Assembly: GCF_020085105.1 (NCBI RefSeq)
Contig: NC_058044.1
Span: 25,665,206-25,729,205, forward strand
Origin: Siniperca chuatsi
Lineage: Eukaryota > Chordata > Actinopteri > Centrarchiformes > Sinipercidae
Reading direction: 5' to 3'
Length of the DNA stretch: 64,000 nt
Shown here piece after piece: positions 41,491 to 63,884 of the stretch; within the stretch, counting starts at the first letter, position 1; each line of letters opens with the position of its first letter. The notes below the pieces were generated by a model. That model was not told the origin of the DNA and did no database searches. It saw nothing but the letters and a program-made list of their open reading frames with translations. The position numbers and the translations under genes were made by a program.

Positions 41491-41582
41491 ATGACAGCTT
41501 GTCCTCGGCCGATTTCCTATTGGCTTTGACTCAGTTCTGTCAGTCCAGCTCTCAGTCTGACGATGACACCAGCGGACTGTAA
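41491..41582 (+). CDS. Orphan candidate terminal exon
   Basis: A strong pyrimidine-rich acceptor (CCTGTCCTTTATCCTCAG) is followed by an open frame DSLSSADFLLALTQFCQSS, then SQSDDDTSGL and TAA. I recognise no family. Its phase (two bases before the first full codon) would fit the donor at 33311 of the membrane-protein gene, giving a 102-residue alternative, but 8 kb of transposon-rich DNA lies between. It could be chance. Confidence 0.25.
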
Positions 41583-43083
41583 CTCATCCTAATTGGATCA
41601 GGACAACAGACACTAAGAGTCAGTAACCCTACAGCAGCCAGATGGTGGTTAAGACAAGAACACCACAAGGAAGAAAATCTCTATGGCATTTCATTACATA
41701 ATACAAGACGACAATATAGTGTGTCCTAGCCCGTTTGGGGATTTATGAACCTATTAACCAACATACAGTGGTTATTTGCATTAAGCGTACATACATTTAT
41801 TTTCTCGATGCAGAATGAAAAGGCGAGATCCAAAAAACCTGCTTACATCATACATACATACATTATAGCTCAACAATTCAACATGTCAGCAGGAGGAGGG
41901 AGGACAAATATCAACCCATCTGTTCTGGGTCTCTGCTCCCTGCTCTCCCAGATTAATTGTCATTGGTTGGCTGAGTTTATCCTGGTTGCAGTCACTGCCA
42001 AACTGCCTTCATTCAGCTTAATCCTCTGTTGGCAGGCCAGGTGGTTCTTTGTGATGGACAAAAGAGCAGCAACTGTGGAAGTCTTGACCTCTCCTGTCCT
42101 TAAGCAGCAGCCAACCATCTCAGTATTTGAACTCGGCACATGGGCTTCTAATATGAGCATAAAACTACCGCATGTCCCACACATTTAAGGGCTGGGTGAT
42201 TGGATCCAAAGTTGTAACAGTAGTTCATGTATTTGCAAATAGCAATGAAAATGTGTACATTAGAAAAATAGGTAAAGCCACAAAACAGGTGAATGTATGG
42301 AAATGTTTCCTAATTTTAAAACTACAGAATGAGCAGGCAAGCTTAGAGGTAATATAATCATATGTCATGTATTTTGTGGCTCCTGTAATCTCAATCCCCA
42401 CCCAAGAGGAATTTGTGTACATGTTGGAGTTAAGTGTTTAGAGGCTCAAGTTCAGAGGCAGTGTAAACTTACCAGCCCATAATCTATTGAAAATTGTAAA
42501 GGCATTTACAGTCAAATGTAAGCGTTTGAGACAAGTGCAGCAGCTACCAGGCGTTCATGACGATAAGTGAAGGCTGCAATTGCTTGTGACACACGTACCA
42601 GACCTGACAAGAAAAGTGAATGCACTGAGCAAACCATTTACTCTACAGCACCTGATTTCATTCTAAACCTCATGTCAAATTTCCATACACAAACTGCTCC
42701 CTCAGACAAAGCAGATCCATTTTCTGTTGCAGATGGACACACTAAGCATTTTTATAAGCCACATTTCAAAAAGTTCAGGGTACAAAAAAGGATTTTAACC
42801 CTTCTGCATTTAGCAAATACTACAACTCTGTAGTAGAAACAGTGCAATAAGTCACTAAGCTGACCAGATAGTCTTTACAAACCACATTTATTCTTTTATC
42901 GTACAATAAAGTTCAGGTAAAACAAACTGATTCTCTTTAAAAAAAAATTAAAAAGATATAGCAATTGCTTTGAAATATTAATGCCAAAACTTTAAAAAAC
43001 AGGATTAACAGCCATTGCGTCAATCTCAAAACTACACTGCAGACTAATGCTGTATGTAACTGACAATTTGACTGTTCCTGGGG
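41583..43083. other. Spacer downstream of acp5
   Basis: No coding exon seen. A 147-codon open frame at 41745-42188 has no family resemblance. An AATAAA on the minus strand (42887-42892) is a likely acp5 poly(A) signal. Confidence 0.45.
42887..42892 (-). promoter_or_regulatory. acp5 poly(A) signal
   Basis: AATAAA on the minus strand, about 190 bases beyond the acp5 stop. Confidence 0.55.
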
Positions 43084-44508
43084 TTAGCTAGACTCCTCAA
43101 AGTTCCTTTGAGAGAGGACAGTGCGATAGAGAGAAGTGCCTTTAGCCTGGAAGAAGGTCATGATCATCTTGTTCTTTGTGACTTCTGCATGGACAAAGCC
43201 TCCCAGCGTTGAAGCTTGGCCACTGAAGAACTTCACAGAACCTTTGGGAACATAATTCCAGTGACGGATATCTGGATCCAAGAAGTTTCCAGCACCGCTC
43301 ACCACATAGCCCACACCAGACTCTTCAATATACTGTAGGGACAAAGACAAGATGGGATTTAAGCCAAAGCGGCTTTACAGATTTATACTAAAGTGTTGAC
43401 ATTTTGCACAAACTAACCTGCAGATTGTGGTCATGACCACAGAGGTAAGCAGTAACTTTGTATTTGATCAGCAGGGGATGAAGCTTCTGCAGAAGGCACT
43501 CTGTGGGCCCGTGTTCAGACACGGACCACACAGGGTAGTGGCCGGCCACCAACAGGAAGTCTGCCTTGGATTGAGCCAGTCGCTGCTGCAGCCACGTCAG
43601 CTGACGGCTGGCATCCAGCGCATGCAGGGGGCCTCTGGGCTTCTCATCCATGTAGTCATCAGAGTTACCGCACAGCATTACGGTGTCAAGCATGATGATG
43701 GTCAAGGTCTTCCCCGTGTTGGGGATGTGGAAGTTCAGCTCATAATAGTAAGAGGGGAACTTCCTAAGAACAAAGAGAGCAAAGTTGTGACACTTAAGAC
43801 GTTTCAGTTTAAGACTTCTTAAGGATGTCTTACATGTTTAACTCTGCTTTACTAAACTTTTAAAATTTGCCTTTTTACCATCTGTCAGATTTGTGGCTGT
43901 AGTCGATCTGGGCTTTGACGTTCCCTGCATGGTCATGATTCCCAGCAAGCACATACCAGGGGACTTTGAGAGACTTTGCAGTGTATACAGACTCAAAAGT
44001 TTCCTGATCGACGAGTCAGAAGAGAAAACGGGTTTAACCTCCACAATGTTTTAACATCAGTTTTGTTGCCGTTTAAGTTGTCATTTTAGAACACATCAAG
44101 TTCACTCAACTGACCTTAAACCGAGGAGAATCCACGCTGTCCACACCTTTGAAGTAGAAATTATCGCCAAGGGACAGAACGAAGTCAGCTCCCATCTGCT
44201 CGGCTACTTGGCTCATTTCTCGAGCAGTAGTCTTCTGTACAGCAGTGCAGTAGGGGGGATAAGGCACTCCACCCCAGTCTCCTATAGCCAGGAACTTAAT
44301 GGAGGTTCTGTTTTCTGTAAAAGGAACACGAAACAAAACTTCAGGAGTCCAGTCTGACGAGCAAGACCTAACACCAATATAAAGTAGTTTACAAAAGCGA
44401 AATTAAGTGATACTAACTGCTAGTTTTCTCCAGGTCTTGGAAGGCAGTAGGATAGCAGTAGGCCACAGGGACGGCAGCAATTAAGATGGATACCAGTGTA
44501 AATGCCAT
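43084..44508 (-). CDS. acp5: Tartrate-resistant acid phosphatase type 5
   Basis: Secreted or lysosomal di-iron phosphatase (purple acid phosphatase), known from osteoclasts and macrophages. Exons in order: 44418-44508, 44115-44314, 43879-44003, 43418-43763, 43084-43332; 1011 bases, 336 aa (human 325). The start [18 protein letters not shown] is a signal peptide. All metal-ligand motifs are present: [15 protein letters not shown] (Asp and Tyr), LAGNHDH (Asn), AGHYPVWS (His) and LCGHDHNLQ (two His). The C-terminus is GSGN-like ([16 protein letters not shown]) followed by a beta-strand region ending NFEESS. Nothing is missing, so the enzyme should be active. Teleosts have acp5a and acp5b; I cannot tell which this is. 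Confidence 0.95.
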
Positions 44509-44768
44509 CTTTAAAGAAAGAAACAAAAAAAACCATCAACATCAGATATTCAGTTAACAGCAGAACCAAACACAACGCAAACGGAGAACATGACATTTAG
44601 CCATAACCAAAACTGAAAGTAAACACGCCTAAGCGAAGAAACCAGAAGAGAACAGACATAACAAACCACCACTGCAGCTGCGTGGTTACCATGTGAGCCT
44701 ATGCTTCCTCTCTCTCTCTCTCCTACTTCACTAAAAAAAAATCAAACAAAAAAAAACATGATCTCTTG

Positions 44769-44798
44769 CTTATATGCCTAAAGGCGACTTGTGATTGG
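44769..44798 (-). promoter_or_regulatory. Putative acp5 core promoter (CCAAT and TATA-like)
   Basis: On the minus strand AGCCAATCA (ATTGG at 44794-44798) is followed about 20 bases later by CATATAAGC (44769-44775). Both lie some 260-290 bases upstream of the acp5 ATG, which leaves room for a 5' UTR. This is positional inference. Confidence 0.4.
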
Positions 44799-46809
44799 CT
44801 GCAGCCTGAAGCTGACATTTCCCAGCTGGAGCTAATAGAAGCTAATGAAAGCAGCCATGTCTATGAGGCTAAGAGGGTCAGAGGTCACAATTTCATGTCT
44901 GACAAAACACACCATTGCAGCTTCTTTTAAATAAGAAACTGCTATTTATGAAACACACGGATCAAATGACCTGTGCAGAACCCAAAGATAAAAAACACTC
45001 ACAGCTGATAACTGGTGAGGTTCAGGACGACCTGACGGGGCACACTCTGTCCTCACAGCGCTCTTTTATCAGCCTTTTATCAGCATTCCTGGAGGAGAGA
45101 CTGCAGGAGGGCCAGCCCCAGGACACGCTGCAGGGGCATGATCATTGCTCACACCCTGACTCAGTCTTGGGACTGGAGGGTCATCTGGGCCACACGTGAT
45201 CCACAATGGTTATTATTGCTGGTGTCCAGACTCCACTTTTTCCACTTCAGTGTTAATCACTGTTTTCCGTCTTCATTTTTTTTTTGCATCTCCATATTTC
45301 CTTCTTTTTGGATAATTTGGGAATAACAAATGTAGCCTAATGAGTTTATTTCAGTGGCTTAAAGCTTAACATAAAGCACAATAAATGTTGAATTGTATAG
45401 TCCCAGAAAATGCAATCTTGTATTTTGTTTAGTGTTTAAACACTAAACTTGGGTTCCACAGCCCCCTTTTCTCTACTATCACGCTTCTCACTTTGATGCA
45501 AACACATAATTGTCTGTTTAAAAGCTAGAAGGCCATTGTCAGTGCATTATAAACTGTGAATTTACTTTTTGGAGCCATAAATCAAGCTATCAATAGAAGT
45601 CAAACTTTAACATGACCAGATGAAGAGCAACTAGCACGTGAGATGCAGAAGACAGCAGCATTTAAAATCTACTTTCATACTGCTCACACATGCAGGCCTG
45701 ATTGAAGGGGCACTCCACCTTTTTTTACACATGAAGTTCAGTTCACTTGTCAGGAAAAGTAGTACTTGCTTACTGCTGAACAGTGGCAGTATGCATTTAC
45801 ATAAACAATTGCTGTATTTTACCATTTTTATTATAGCTTGTTCTACACTTACCATTTGTATTGCCTATTTTACATTCTATTTGTGTACTTGTTTGTTTGC
45901 AACTACAGTGACCTAATTTCCTCACAGGGGTCAATGAGGCTTCATCTCATCTTTAGCAGCCACATAGCTGTACATACAGACCACGAATACTGCATGGTGA
46001 TACTATGAGCATGTTTCATTGGCTAATACTGGGATTCATCTGCATGCACTCCAGAAGCCATTCGCAGCACTCATTTCCAGTAACACTGATGTGAAGAACA
46101 TCTTTGGTATTTTTAAGGGAAGCTCAAGTTGATCCTGTTTTCCCAGCTTTGAAGACATAATTCATGATCCAACAAATGGTAGCCGAACTCTGACCTGAGC
46201 TGTTACATTCAATATCAGAGCTTTGTCCATCACAGTAACTGAAAATGTCAACTCTAAAATCTCAATTTTAACAACTTTGTACTTGTCTGCGAATCAGCAA
46301 ACTGATGGTCTGAAACTTTGCTCCAAAATAAAAGTCATTTATTCTACAAGAAAGATTAGAGCATTTTATGTAACACAGAAACAAATAAAGCTTCAGTTCA
46401 AAACTACAAGCAGCTTTGAATAAAACCATAACATACTGATACAGAACCAGTACACTCTTTTAAAAAACACAACAACCCTAGAAACAAGACATAATGATAA
46501 ACAAGGGATGTTTTTTTACACTCATGTCAACACGGACATGATGAGGCATGTTGCAGTTAAAAAGAAAACAGGCAGACTTTAATCAGAAGATAAGCCTGCA
46601 TTTGTCACCAACAATTGTTTTTACCAGATGTCCAAGAACTAACAAGTGAGGTGAAAATAAAACAAAAAACAGCAAAATTCCAGTTTCAGGGAAAACACAA
46701 TCACTTTTTGTTTTCAGAAGTGGTATCCCAGGATCAACATCGAGGGAGGACAGAGTCAGAGTCAAAAGATGGAATAATGAGGTGAGAAAGGCTGTACACG
46801 ATGTGATGA
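44799..46809. other. Spacer between acp5 and the ilf3-like gene
   Basis: No coding exon seen. A single end of the TTAA-type repeat (GAAGGGGCACTCCACC) lies near 45705. The part below 46810 is probably ilf3 3' UTR, with AATAAA on the minus strand at 46338-46343. Confidence 0.45.
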
Positions 46810-57289
<10,480 letters not shown>

Positions 57290-57788
57290 GCTGTCACGAC
57301 TTCCAGACCGAAGCTAGCCCCTGTTTTAGAAGGAAAAACCTTTGTTAGTCAGCGTAAAGCTGGTAGATAACTGGCAGTATGAGACCAATCAAATAAAATG
57401 TAATAAATAAGATTAAGTTATCCACATGCATCTTCTGCTGACGGCTGTTAGCTAACATTACGCAGGAAACTTGCTCATCAGGTTAAGAGGCTCGTCTGAT
57501 TGCAAATAATAAAATAAGCAACGTGTGCATTAGTAATTTAGTTCGGTGCAAACTAAACAAACGTGATCTAATACAGCTGTCCAATGGTCACGTAATTTAC
57601 CCATCCTATGCTGAACGAAGGTGCTGCGATAAGCTATGAGAGCTAGTTAGCTAATGTTTGTAGCATTGACCGCCCACTTGATAGTAGCGAGCTAGCTAAC
57701 GCAGGCCAGCATGCCAATGACGTTTGTGTCGATTTCGCACAATACCACTGACTTCTGTCTAAGTTTCGTTTGAGCAGTTAGGGCTTAC

Positions 57789-57890
57789 CTTTGTCAACGA
57801 GCGAATAAACAGTTGTAGACCTTTACGCGGTAACGTTAGCTACCTTTCTGTTGCTGTCAGCCAGCAAAGGGTCCCCTGAAGATGACGTCA
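57789..57890 (-). promoter_or_regulatory. ilf3 promoter and 5' non-coding exon with a CRE
   Basis: A likely non-coding first exon ends at 57789 (TTGACAAAG before GTAAGCCC). A palindromic CRE, TGACGTCA, lies at 57883-57890 just upstream. The acceptor AAACAG near 57322 would join it to the ATG exon. CRE use is inference from the perfect consensus and its position. Confidence 0.5.
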
Positions 57891-57965
57891 CTACACGACC
57901 TAGGAACTGGATTTTTGTTATGTTTGTAAAATGATAGTATGACTACTTATATTAGGCTTACACTG

Positions 57966-58886
57966 CAGTGGTGGAATAAGTATTCAGGTCCTTTACTTAA
58001 GTAAAAATACTAATACCACACTTTAAAAACACTCTCTTACAAGTAAAAATCCTGCATTGAAAATAAACTCAAGTATGTATGTAAGTATAATCAGGAAAAT
58101 GCAAAGTAAAAGTAGGCTACTCAAGCAGAAAAATGGCCCTGTGACTGTTATACTATTAATGTAAAAGCAGCAATAATACATTTATGTAAGAGCAAGACTT
58201 TACTGTTGTAGTTGGTTGATGTGAAGCTAATTTTTAACTTTTTTGTATCTGCAACTAATGATTATTTTCATTATGGATTAATCTACTGATTAGTTTCTCC
58301 CATAATCGATTGATTGTTTGTTTTGTAAAAATTTTGAAAATAGTGAGAAATGCTGTCACAGTTACCCAGAGCCCAAAGTGACACCTTCATAACGCTTGTT
58401 TTGTCCAACCATCAGTCCAAACCTCAAAATTATTAAAAATACATTTCAATTATTAAAATAATTAAAGGAAAAACAGCAGATCTTCACATTTGTGATGCCG
58501 GAACCATGAAATGTGTTTGAATGAAAAATGAATTAAGCAATTATCAAAATAGTCGATTGACAGTTAATTTTCTGTCAATCGACTAATCGTTTCAGCTGTA
58601 CTTGTATAAACTGTTGGATAGTTTAATTTATAACAAAGCATCATATTTTATAAGCTCTTTGTATGTTTTGTATGCAGAAATCTTAAATTGTAAAGTAACT
58701 AGCAAATAAAGCTGTCAAATTATGTTAGTGCAGTAAAAAGTGGAATATTTCCCTCTGAGTTGTAGTGGAATAGAAGTAGAAAGTGGCATGAAAAGAAAAG
58801 ACTCAGGTAAAGTACAAGTACCTCAAATTTGTACTTGAGTACAGCACTTAAGTAAATGTACTTACGGTAGTTACATTCCACCACTG
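57966..58886. mobile_element. Full-length hAT-like MITE
   Basis: Ends CAGTGGTGGAATAAG and (reverse) CAGTGGTGGAATGTAA. The flanking octamers TTACACTG and GTGCACTG agree at six of eight positions, consistent with an aged 8-base target duplication. It carries an inner repeat at 58245-58607 and no ORF. Confidence 0.72.
58245..58607. mobile_element. Second DNA repeat nested in the hAT-like MITE
   Basis: Ends CTGCAACTAATGATTATTTT and (reverse) CAGCTGAAACGATTAGTCG. It contains CAGAGCCCAAAGTGACACC and ATAGTCGATTGACAGTTAA, hallmarks of a common teleost repeat. A decayed relative is at 10748-10880. Confidence 0.6.
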
Positions 58887-60772
58887 GTGCACTGTATAAC
58901 GTTTAGGGAGTAGGAGTAGTTACATTTTAGGTGAAAAAATCACCAAGACAGAAGTTAATGTCATCAAGTGGAACTGATTCTGTAAGCAACAGATGTTAGT
59001 TAGTTACTCACTTATATATTTTTCATATATAGTTTTAATTTGTTATAATTTATTATTATTCCATATTTCAGGTGGTGTACAGAATGCAGGGTTTTTTGTG
59101 CCAGTTACAGACCAGCAGAGTGTCACATGAACACTTCTCATGGTGAAAAGACAACAGAGTGGGCCATCTAGATATCACTGGCTGTTTCCATCTAGTTGTA
59201 ATTGGCAGCATTTCAGGCAGGCATGTGAAATAAGAAGGAAAAAATGTTGCAGCTGCAGACCACATGAATGTGGTTGGGAAGAAGTGATGCAGGGGAGGAA
59301 ACAGATAAAATAGGAAGCAGGTAATAATAGTATTTTATTGAAGTGCTGCACCTCACGTACAGTTTATGCACATCAGAGGCAGACTACCTTCTATAGACAC
59401 TTGCCCTTGTAAGGAAGCAGCTTACTGGAAATGGCAACTGAATCAAGCCTGAATCAAAAATATTTGCTCAACAGTCTTCTTGATTTAATGTGCTTCTTTG
59501 CATGACCTTTGTGGATAATCCTTTTCAGTTTGTCATCTTTGTCATCTATGGAAAGTGAAGTCCAGAATGACTGCAGGAAATCCCTGCTGTAGATCACACT
59601 GTTCTCATTTCGCACAACCCAAAGTACAGATTTTTATCATTAATACTCAGGAAAGCAGACTGCTCTGAGAGAATACTGAAATACAGCAATACTAAACTCT
59701 CTGTTGTAATTGGACTCTGAAACTGATTAATTTAATACTGCCAGTGTTTATAGGAGTCCAATTCACCCTTAAAGCACCGTTTGGCTGAATAATCAATAAT
59801 ATACAAATAACCTCCTTCTTGTCAAAGGCATATTTGTTAGGGAAATTATGGAAAAGACAATTAATCAAAAATAAATGCAAACATTCAGAGTAAAGTCACA
59901 TTGCATTGTTTTATTTACATTCAATTCAATTTAAAGTTATTTTCATATCCTCAGTAAATTGAGGGTACAATTCAAGTATTAACTTATAAAATCTTACATT
60001 ATTTCACATAAAGCACTGTATAAAGCACATGGAAAGCATAAACTCGCTTAAACATACATAAACTCCACAGTATCTGAATATTAACATTCCTTCATGAAAT
60101 ACATTCAGCAGAATAATTAACATCACAAATATACTCTAAATACTTCTGGTTTTACTCTGGAGCTCCCTCTGATGGTTATACTGATACAGCTCAATTCTTC
60201 CACATTTGTATAATGTAAGAGCAAGTCACTGTGCAATTTATTTTTTACTTTCAAAGCTGGTAAAAATGAGGTTGAGAAATAAAACCAAATAATACTCAGT
60301 CCCTCTATAAGTATCAGTCCTGCAAACCTTAGAGTCTCTCAGGACAGAGTGTGGTTAGTACTGTGTTCATGTACTGTGGCCATGACTTTCCAAATGAGAA
60401 TGTAATAATAACAAGGAATGTTCACTTATTATAAGTAAACGGTAGAACGTTTATGATATTTTGTGCAAAATCATAGCATTAGGTAGCTTCCATCTGTAAG
60501 GTCAGACAATGAACTCACTGTAAAACTTTGATGGAGTATGAAGATATTTTGATTGAATCCATTAAACATTTCTAAAGTGGACCAGCCGAGAAATGTCAAA
60601 GTGCATGTCTAATCTGATCGGCTCCACCATCACAGCCACAAAGTTAGTTCCTTACACATGCTTCTCTGTGGGTCTCTCCTTCTAAACGTCTTTGTACGGC
60701 AAGTTCTTCATATGTTCAACGACCTGGTGACAAAGTACATTCACAAAGTACTATATCAGTCTTTCTCTCATC
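58887..60772. other. Spacer between the ilf3-like gene and ptger1
   Basis: AT-rich, no coding exon seen. The part nearest 60773 is likely ptger1 3' UTR; AATAAA on the minus strand at 60237-60242 is a candidate poly(A) signal. Confidence 0.4.
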
Positions 60773-63602
60773 TCAAACTTGGTTGACTTCATTCTTCTCT
60801 GAGCTGGGAAAAGAGGTGGGCTCCCAGCGGCCTATTATATTACCCCTTAGGCCTGCCTGGCACTTAGCGATGAGGTAGATCTTGCGTAGGACGGTGCGGC
60901 GCAGCAGGATGTAAACCCAGGGGTCGAGGATCTGGTTCCATGTGGCCAGCCTCACGCCCATCACCATCAGGGTTTTATAGTTGGACAGGTCCTCTCCAAT
61001 AGATCCTGTGTAGGAGCTGATCACGGACATCAGGCCAAAGATCTGCGGGCATGAAACATTATTACATGATGAAAGAGCAAAAACACTGCGTTGAAAATTA
61101 CTCAAAAATAGCTTTGCAGTAATAACACCAAACTAGTTCTTAAAGTGATCTTGTTGTATTTTATAAAAACACAACAAATGGATGTTCTGAATAAGCCCTC
61201 TCATTCTGGTATTCTTTGTGACATGGATACAACAATATTGTTTTTATATTATCAAATTAAATATTATTGTTGCATCTATATCAGCAAGGACTGATACAGA
61301 TTTTTGTAAGAGTGACAGCACAGATACAGGTCTGAAACATGTTATGATAAGCTCTTCAAACATGCCTACCTTAAGTTAATTTAGTATTACGATACCACAA
61401 AGCTTTAGTCCTGAATGGCTGCACTAAAATGCCATCAATGCCTGGTATTACCACTGTGGTTATACCAAGTAATAACATGGCAGAATCACCAATACTGGTA
61501 CCAACAGCTGCAGAGACTGCACACACCAAGAAGAGTGTTCATGTGCCCAAAAGGTGATCTAATGTAAGATGGATCAAGTTTTTTTGGAATTGATCCTGCT
61601 GACACTAGAACTGATACTCTGATACTTTGTACTGTAGGTATTGATCTGCACACCCCTGTCTGAAGGAGCATGCAGCAGAATCTGCCATCAATGTTTGTTA
61701 GTAGACCCTCTCTTCTGTTGATTGTAAGCTATATGCATTATTTGCCTAAGTTATCAGTATTTGTTATGTTTTTTATCTAAAAGCAGGTCTATTTGAGTCT
61801 CTTTCTTTGACGATTATTGTTTCCACAACAAAGTCAAGTGGAGAGTGAAAATCCTTGAAAAAAAAAAAGAAAGATGCTTAATGTCTCCGATCCAGCTACT
61901 ACAAACCACACAGTCTTATGTTTAAAAAAAAAAGAAAAGAACAACAATATCTTTCCAACTGTTCCCAACAGTTTCTTCCAGACTGCAGCTGGCTTCATCA
62001 ACAAGGCCCAGGACCCCTGCTGACACTGACTCTTATCCCGCTCCACACTGCACGTTACATTTACGTAAATGCTCCACATCTAACTTGACCTGTTACATTA
62101 CGCAAATCTTTGGATTTTATTTTTGCACATTGCACACGTTCTTTATACTGTGAACATTTGCACATTCTTTAGTCAGTATTTTGGACAACCCTCTTTTCAC
62201 TTAAGAATATAAACTGTATATATAACGTGTTTTTAATGTAAATTTCTATTTTATATTTATGGTTGCTTGACTTTGGCCAAGTCAAATTTCCTTGTATGTG
62301 AAAACCTATTTGCCAATAAACCTGTTTCTGATTCTGATATTTTTAATCTGTTGCTAATTTGACACTCATTAAGTGACATAATCCTGGGGAAAAAAAGACT
62401 CCAAATATTTCCATTTCCACAAGTGTGGGCAGTAAAAATACTTGAAGTCCCTGCACATCCACACAGGTGTTTTTAATTACCCTGGTTCAGTAGAACTTTG
62501 GTCAGGTTGGAGCTGGGTGCAGCCATGCAGGGAATTGCATGCTGTCACCAAATAATATGCACCAATAAGAAAGGTGTAAATTTTCCTGGCCTAACAGGCG
62601 CAGCAAAACTGACAAGACAGTGCGGGAGCTGTCAATCAAGCACAGTCTGTGAACACACAGTCCTGAGGAGAGCTGCCATCTCATTATGACCTGACTGTAT
62701 GCTACCCTGTCATTGTACTTCCTCATACTCACCAGAAGAGGGCTCCAGCAGATACATGAGGTGACCATGATGCCGACCAGCTGCACCACCATCTCTATGT
62801 CATGGGACTTGGCCGAGTGATGGGAGCCGGGCTGCCTCCTGAGCCGAGCGAGCACCAGCGTCAGTCCACTGATGGTGTTACACACCAGCGCCACAGCTAG
62901 CGAGGTCAGACCTAGTCCAGAGAACAGCACCACAAACGCCACATCCACCTCCTCAGTGTCACTGAGCACTTTAATGAAACACCAGGTCCCTGGGTCCTGA
63001 TAGGTGTAAGAGCCCAGCTGGAAGCACGGCAGCATGGCCACACACAGAGCTGCCAGCAAGATGACAGACAGGCAGATCTTTGTGCGGGTTTTGGTGACTA
63101 GGGAAGAGTGCAGCAGCGGCTTAGTGACGCCCAGGCAGCGCTCAGCAGCCATGGCACAGCCCATGAAGAGTGGGCACAGGCCAAAGAACACCATGCTGCC
63201 ACCCAGGAACTGACACATCCTATCAGAAGAGTAGAAGTCCTCGGTTTGCACACCTCCAGAGAGGTAGAGTCGGAGAACCAGGGCACCAGGGATCACGTGG
63301 CCAATGAAATCTGTGACCACCAGTGAAGTGGCAAACAGAAGGAATGTGGCTTTGGTGCGCCGGCGCTGGAGGGAGTAGGCATTGACCAGGATGAAGAGGG
63401 CCACGATGTTGGAGATGATGCCCAGTGTCATGGACAATATGACGACAATGATGCCACTGGTGGTGGGCTGCACCAAGGTGAGGTTCCCCTGCTGCGACAG
63501 CCCTTCTACCATCACCCTGGCCTCCACCTTCCCTCCACTGTCATTAGAGAAAGGAGGGAGAAGCGGGGAGGCTGAGGAGTTGTAGTGGCTCAAAGCTAAC
63601 AT
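60773..63602 (-). CDS. ptger1: Prostaglandin E2 receptor EP1 subtype
   Basis: Class A GPCR for PGE2, Gq-type in the family. Two coding exons: 62733-63602 and 60773-61042, joined phase 0 after WSPLL in TM6; 379 aa (human EP1 402). I chose the ATG at 63602 ([18 protein letters not shown]) because a strong TTCTCTCTCTTGCAG acceptor ends at 63644 and rules out the longer open frame. Seen: N-glycosylation sites NSS, NDS and NLT; TM1-2 with [13 protein letters not shown]; the ERC variant of DRY ([17 protein letters not shown]); conserved loop-2 [10 protein letters not shown]6 [19 protein letters not shown]7 [18 protein letters not shown] with DPWVY in place of NPxxY and the prostanoid-binding Arg before it. 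The third loop is shorter than in mammals. Confidence 0.9.
61250..61665. mobile_element. Decayed hAT-type repeat in the ptger1 intron
   Basis: AATACTGGTACCAACAG, GATACTCTGATACTTTG and the end ATTGATCTGCACACCCCTG are typical of a teleost MITE with termini like CAGGGGTGTGCAGATC. The left end is unclear. Confidence 0.4.
62100..62340 (+). mobile_element. LINE 3' tail in the ptger1 intron
   Basis: TTGCACATTCTTTAGTCAG leads to AAATTTCCTTGTATGTGAAA and then CAATAAACCTGTTTCTGATT with an ATTCTG-type terminal repeat. I recall this as a fish LINE 3' end. Confidence 0.5.
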
Positions 63603-63631
63603 CACTGAACCTTGAAGGTCATGAGGTCCAT
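63602..63631 (-). promoter_or_regulatory. uORF overlapping the ptger1 start (stop-start TGATG)
   Basis: A nine-codon uORF (MDLMTFKVQ) in the leader ends in TGA, whose last base is the A of the receptor ATG. This arrangement is known from termination-reinitiation cases. It lies in the exon that begins at 63643. Confidence 0.5.
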
Positions 63632-63643
63632 AGTTAAGGGAGG

Positions 63644-63884
63644 CTGCAAGAGAGAGAAGATGACATTTGTATAGAGCTGATAAGCTGTGGATCACCTAAA
63701 GTAAAATACTGTTGATTTGATGATTTGATGAAAAGAATGATTAAAAAACAATAAAAGTTACACATACATACAGGTGAAAATCAAAGGAAAAACCTGACTA
63801 CATGAGTGAAGAAACATAACGAATGCAGATGTTTCCATTAAAGGGCACAAGAGGTCACTGAATGCTTTGATGCAAAAGAACATG
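63644..63884. other. ptger1 5' intron side
   Basis: Sequence upstream of the 5' UTR acceptor. It shows no coding signal. Confidence 0.4.

Noticed and set aside
41745-42188. 147-codon plus-strand ORF
   Set aside because: The longest unassigned ORF in the spacer, but composition is random, the opposite strand is also partly open, and no motif or membrane pattern is convincing.
63603-63695. Longer ptger1 start (MIHSLSALYKCHLLSL)
   Set aside because: A strong splice acceptor (TTCTCTCTCTTGCAG) lies inside it, so the upstream part is intron.
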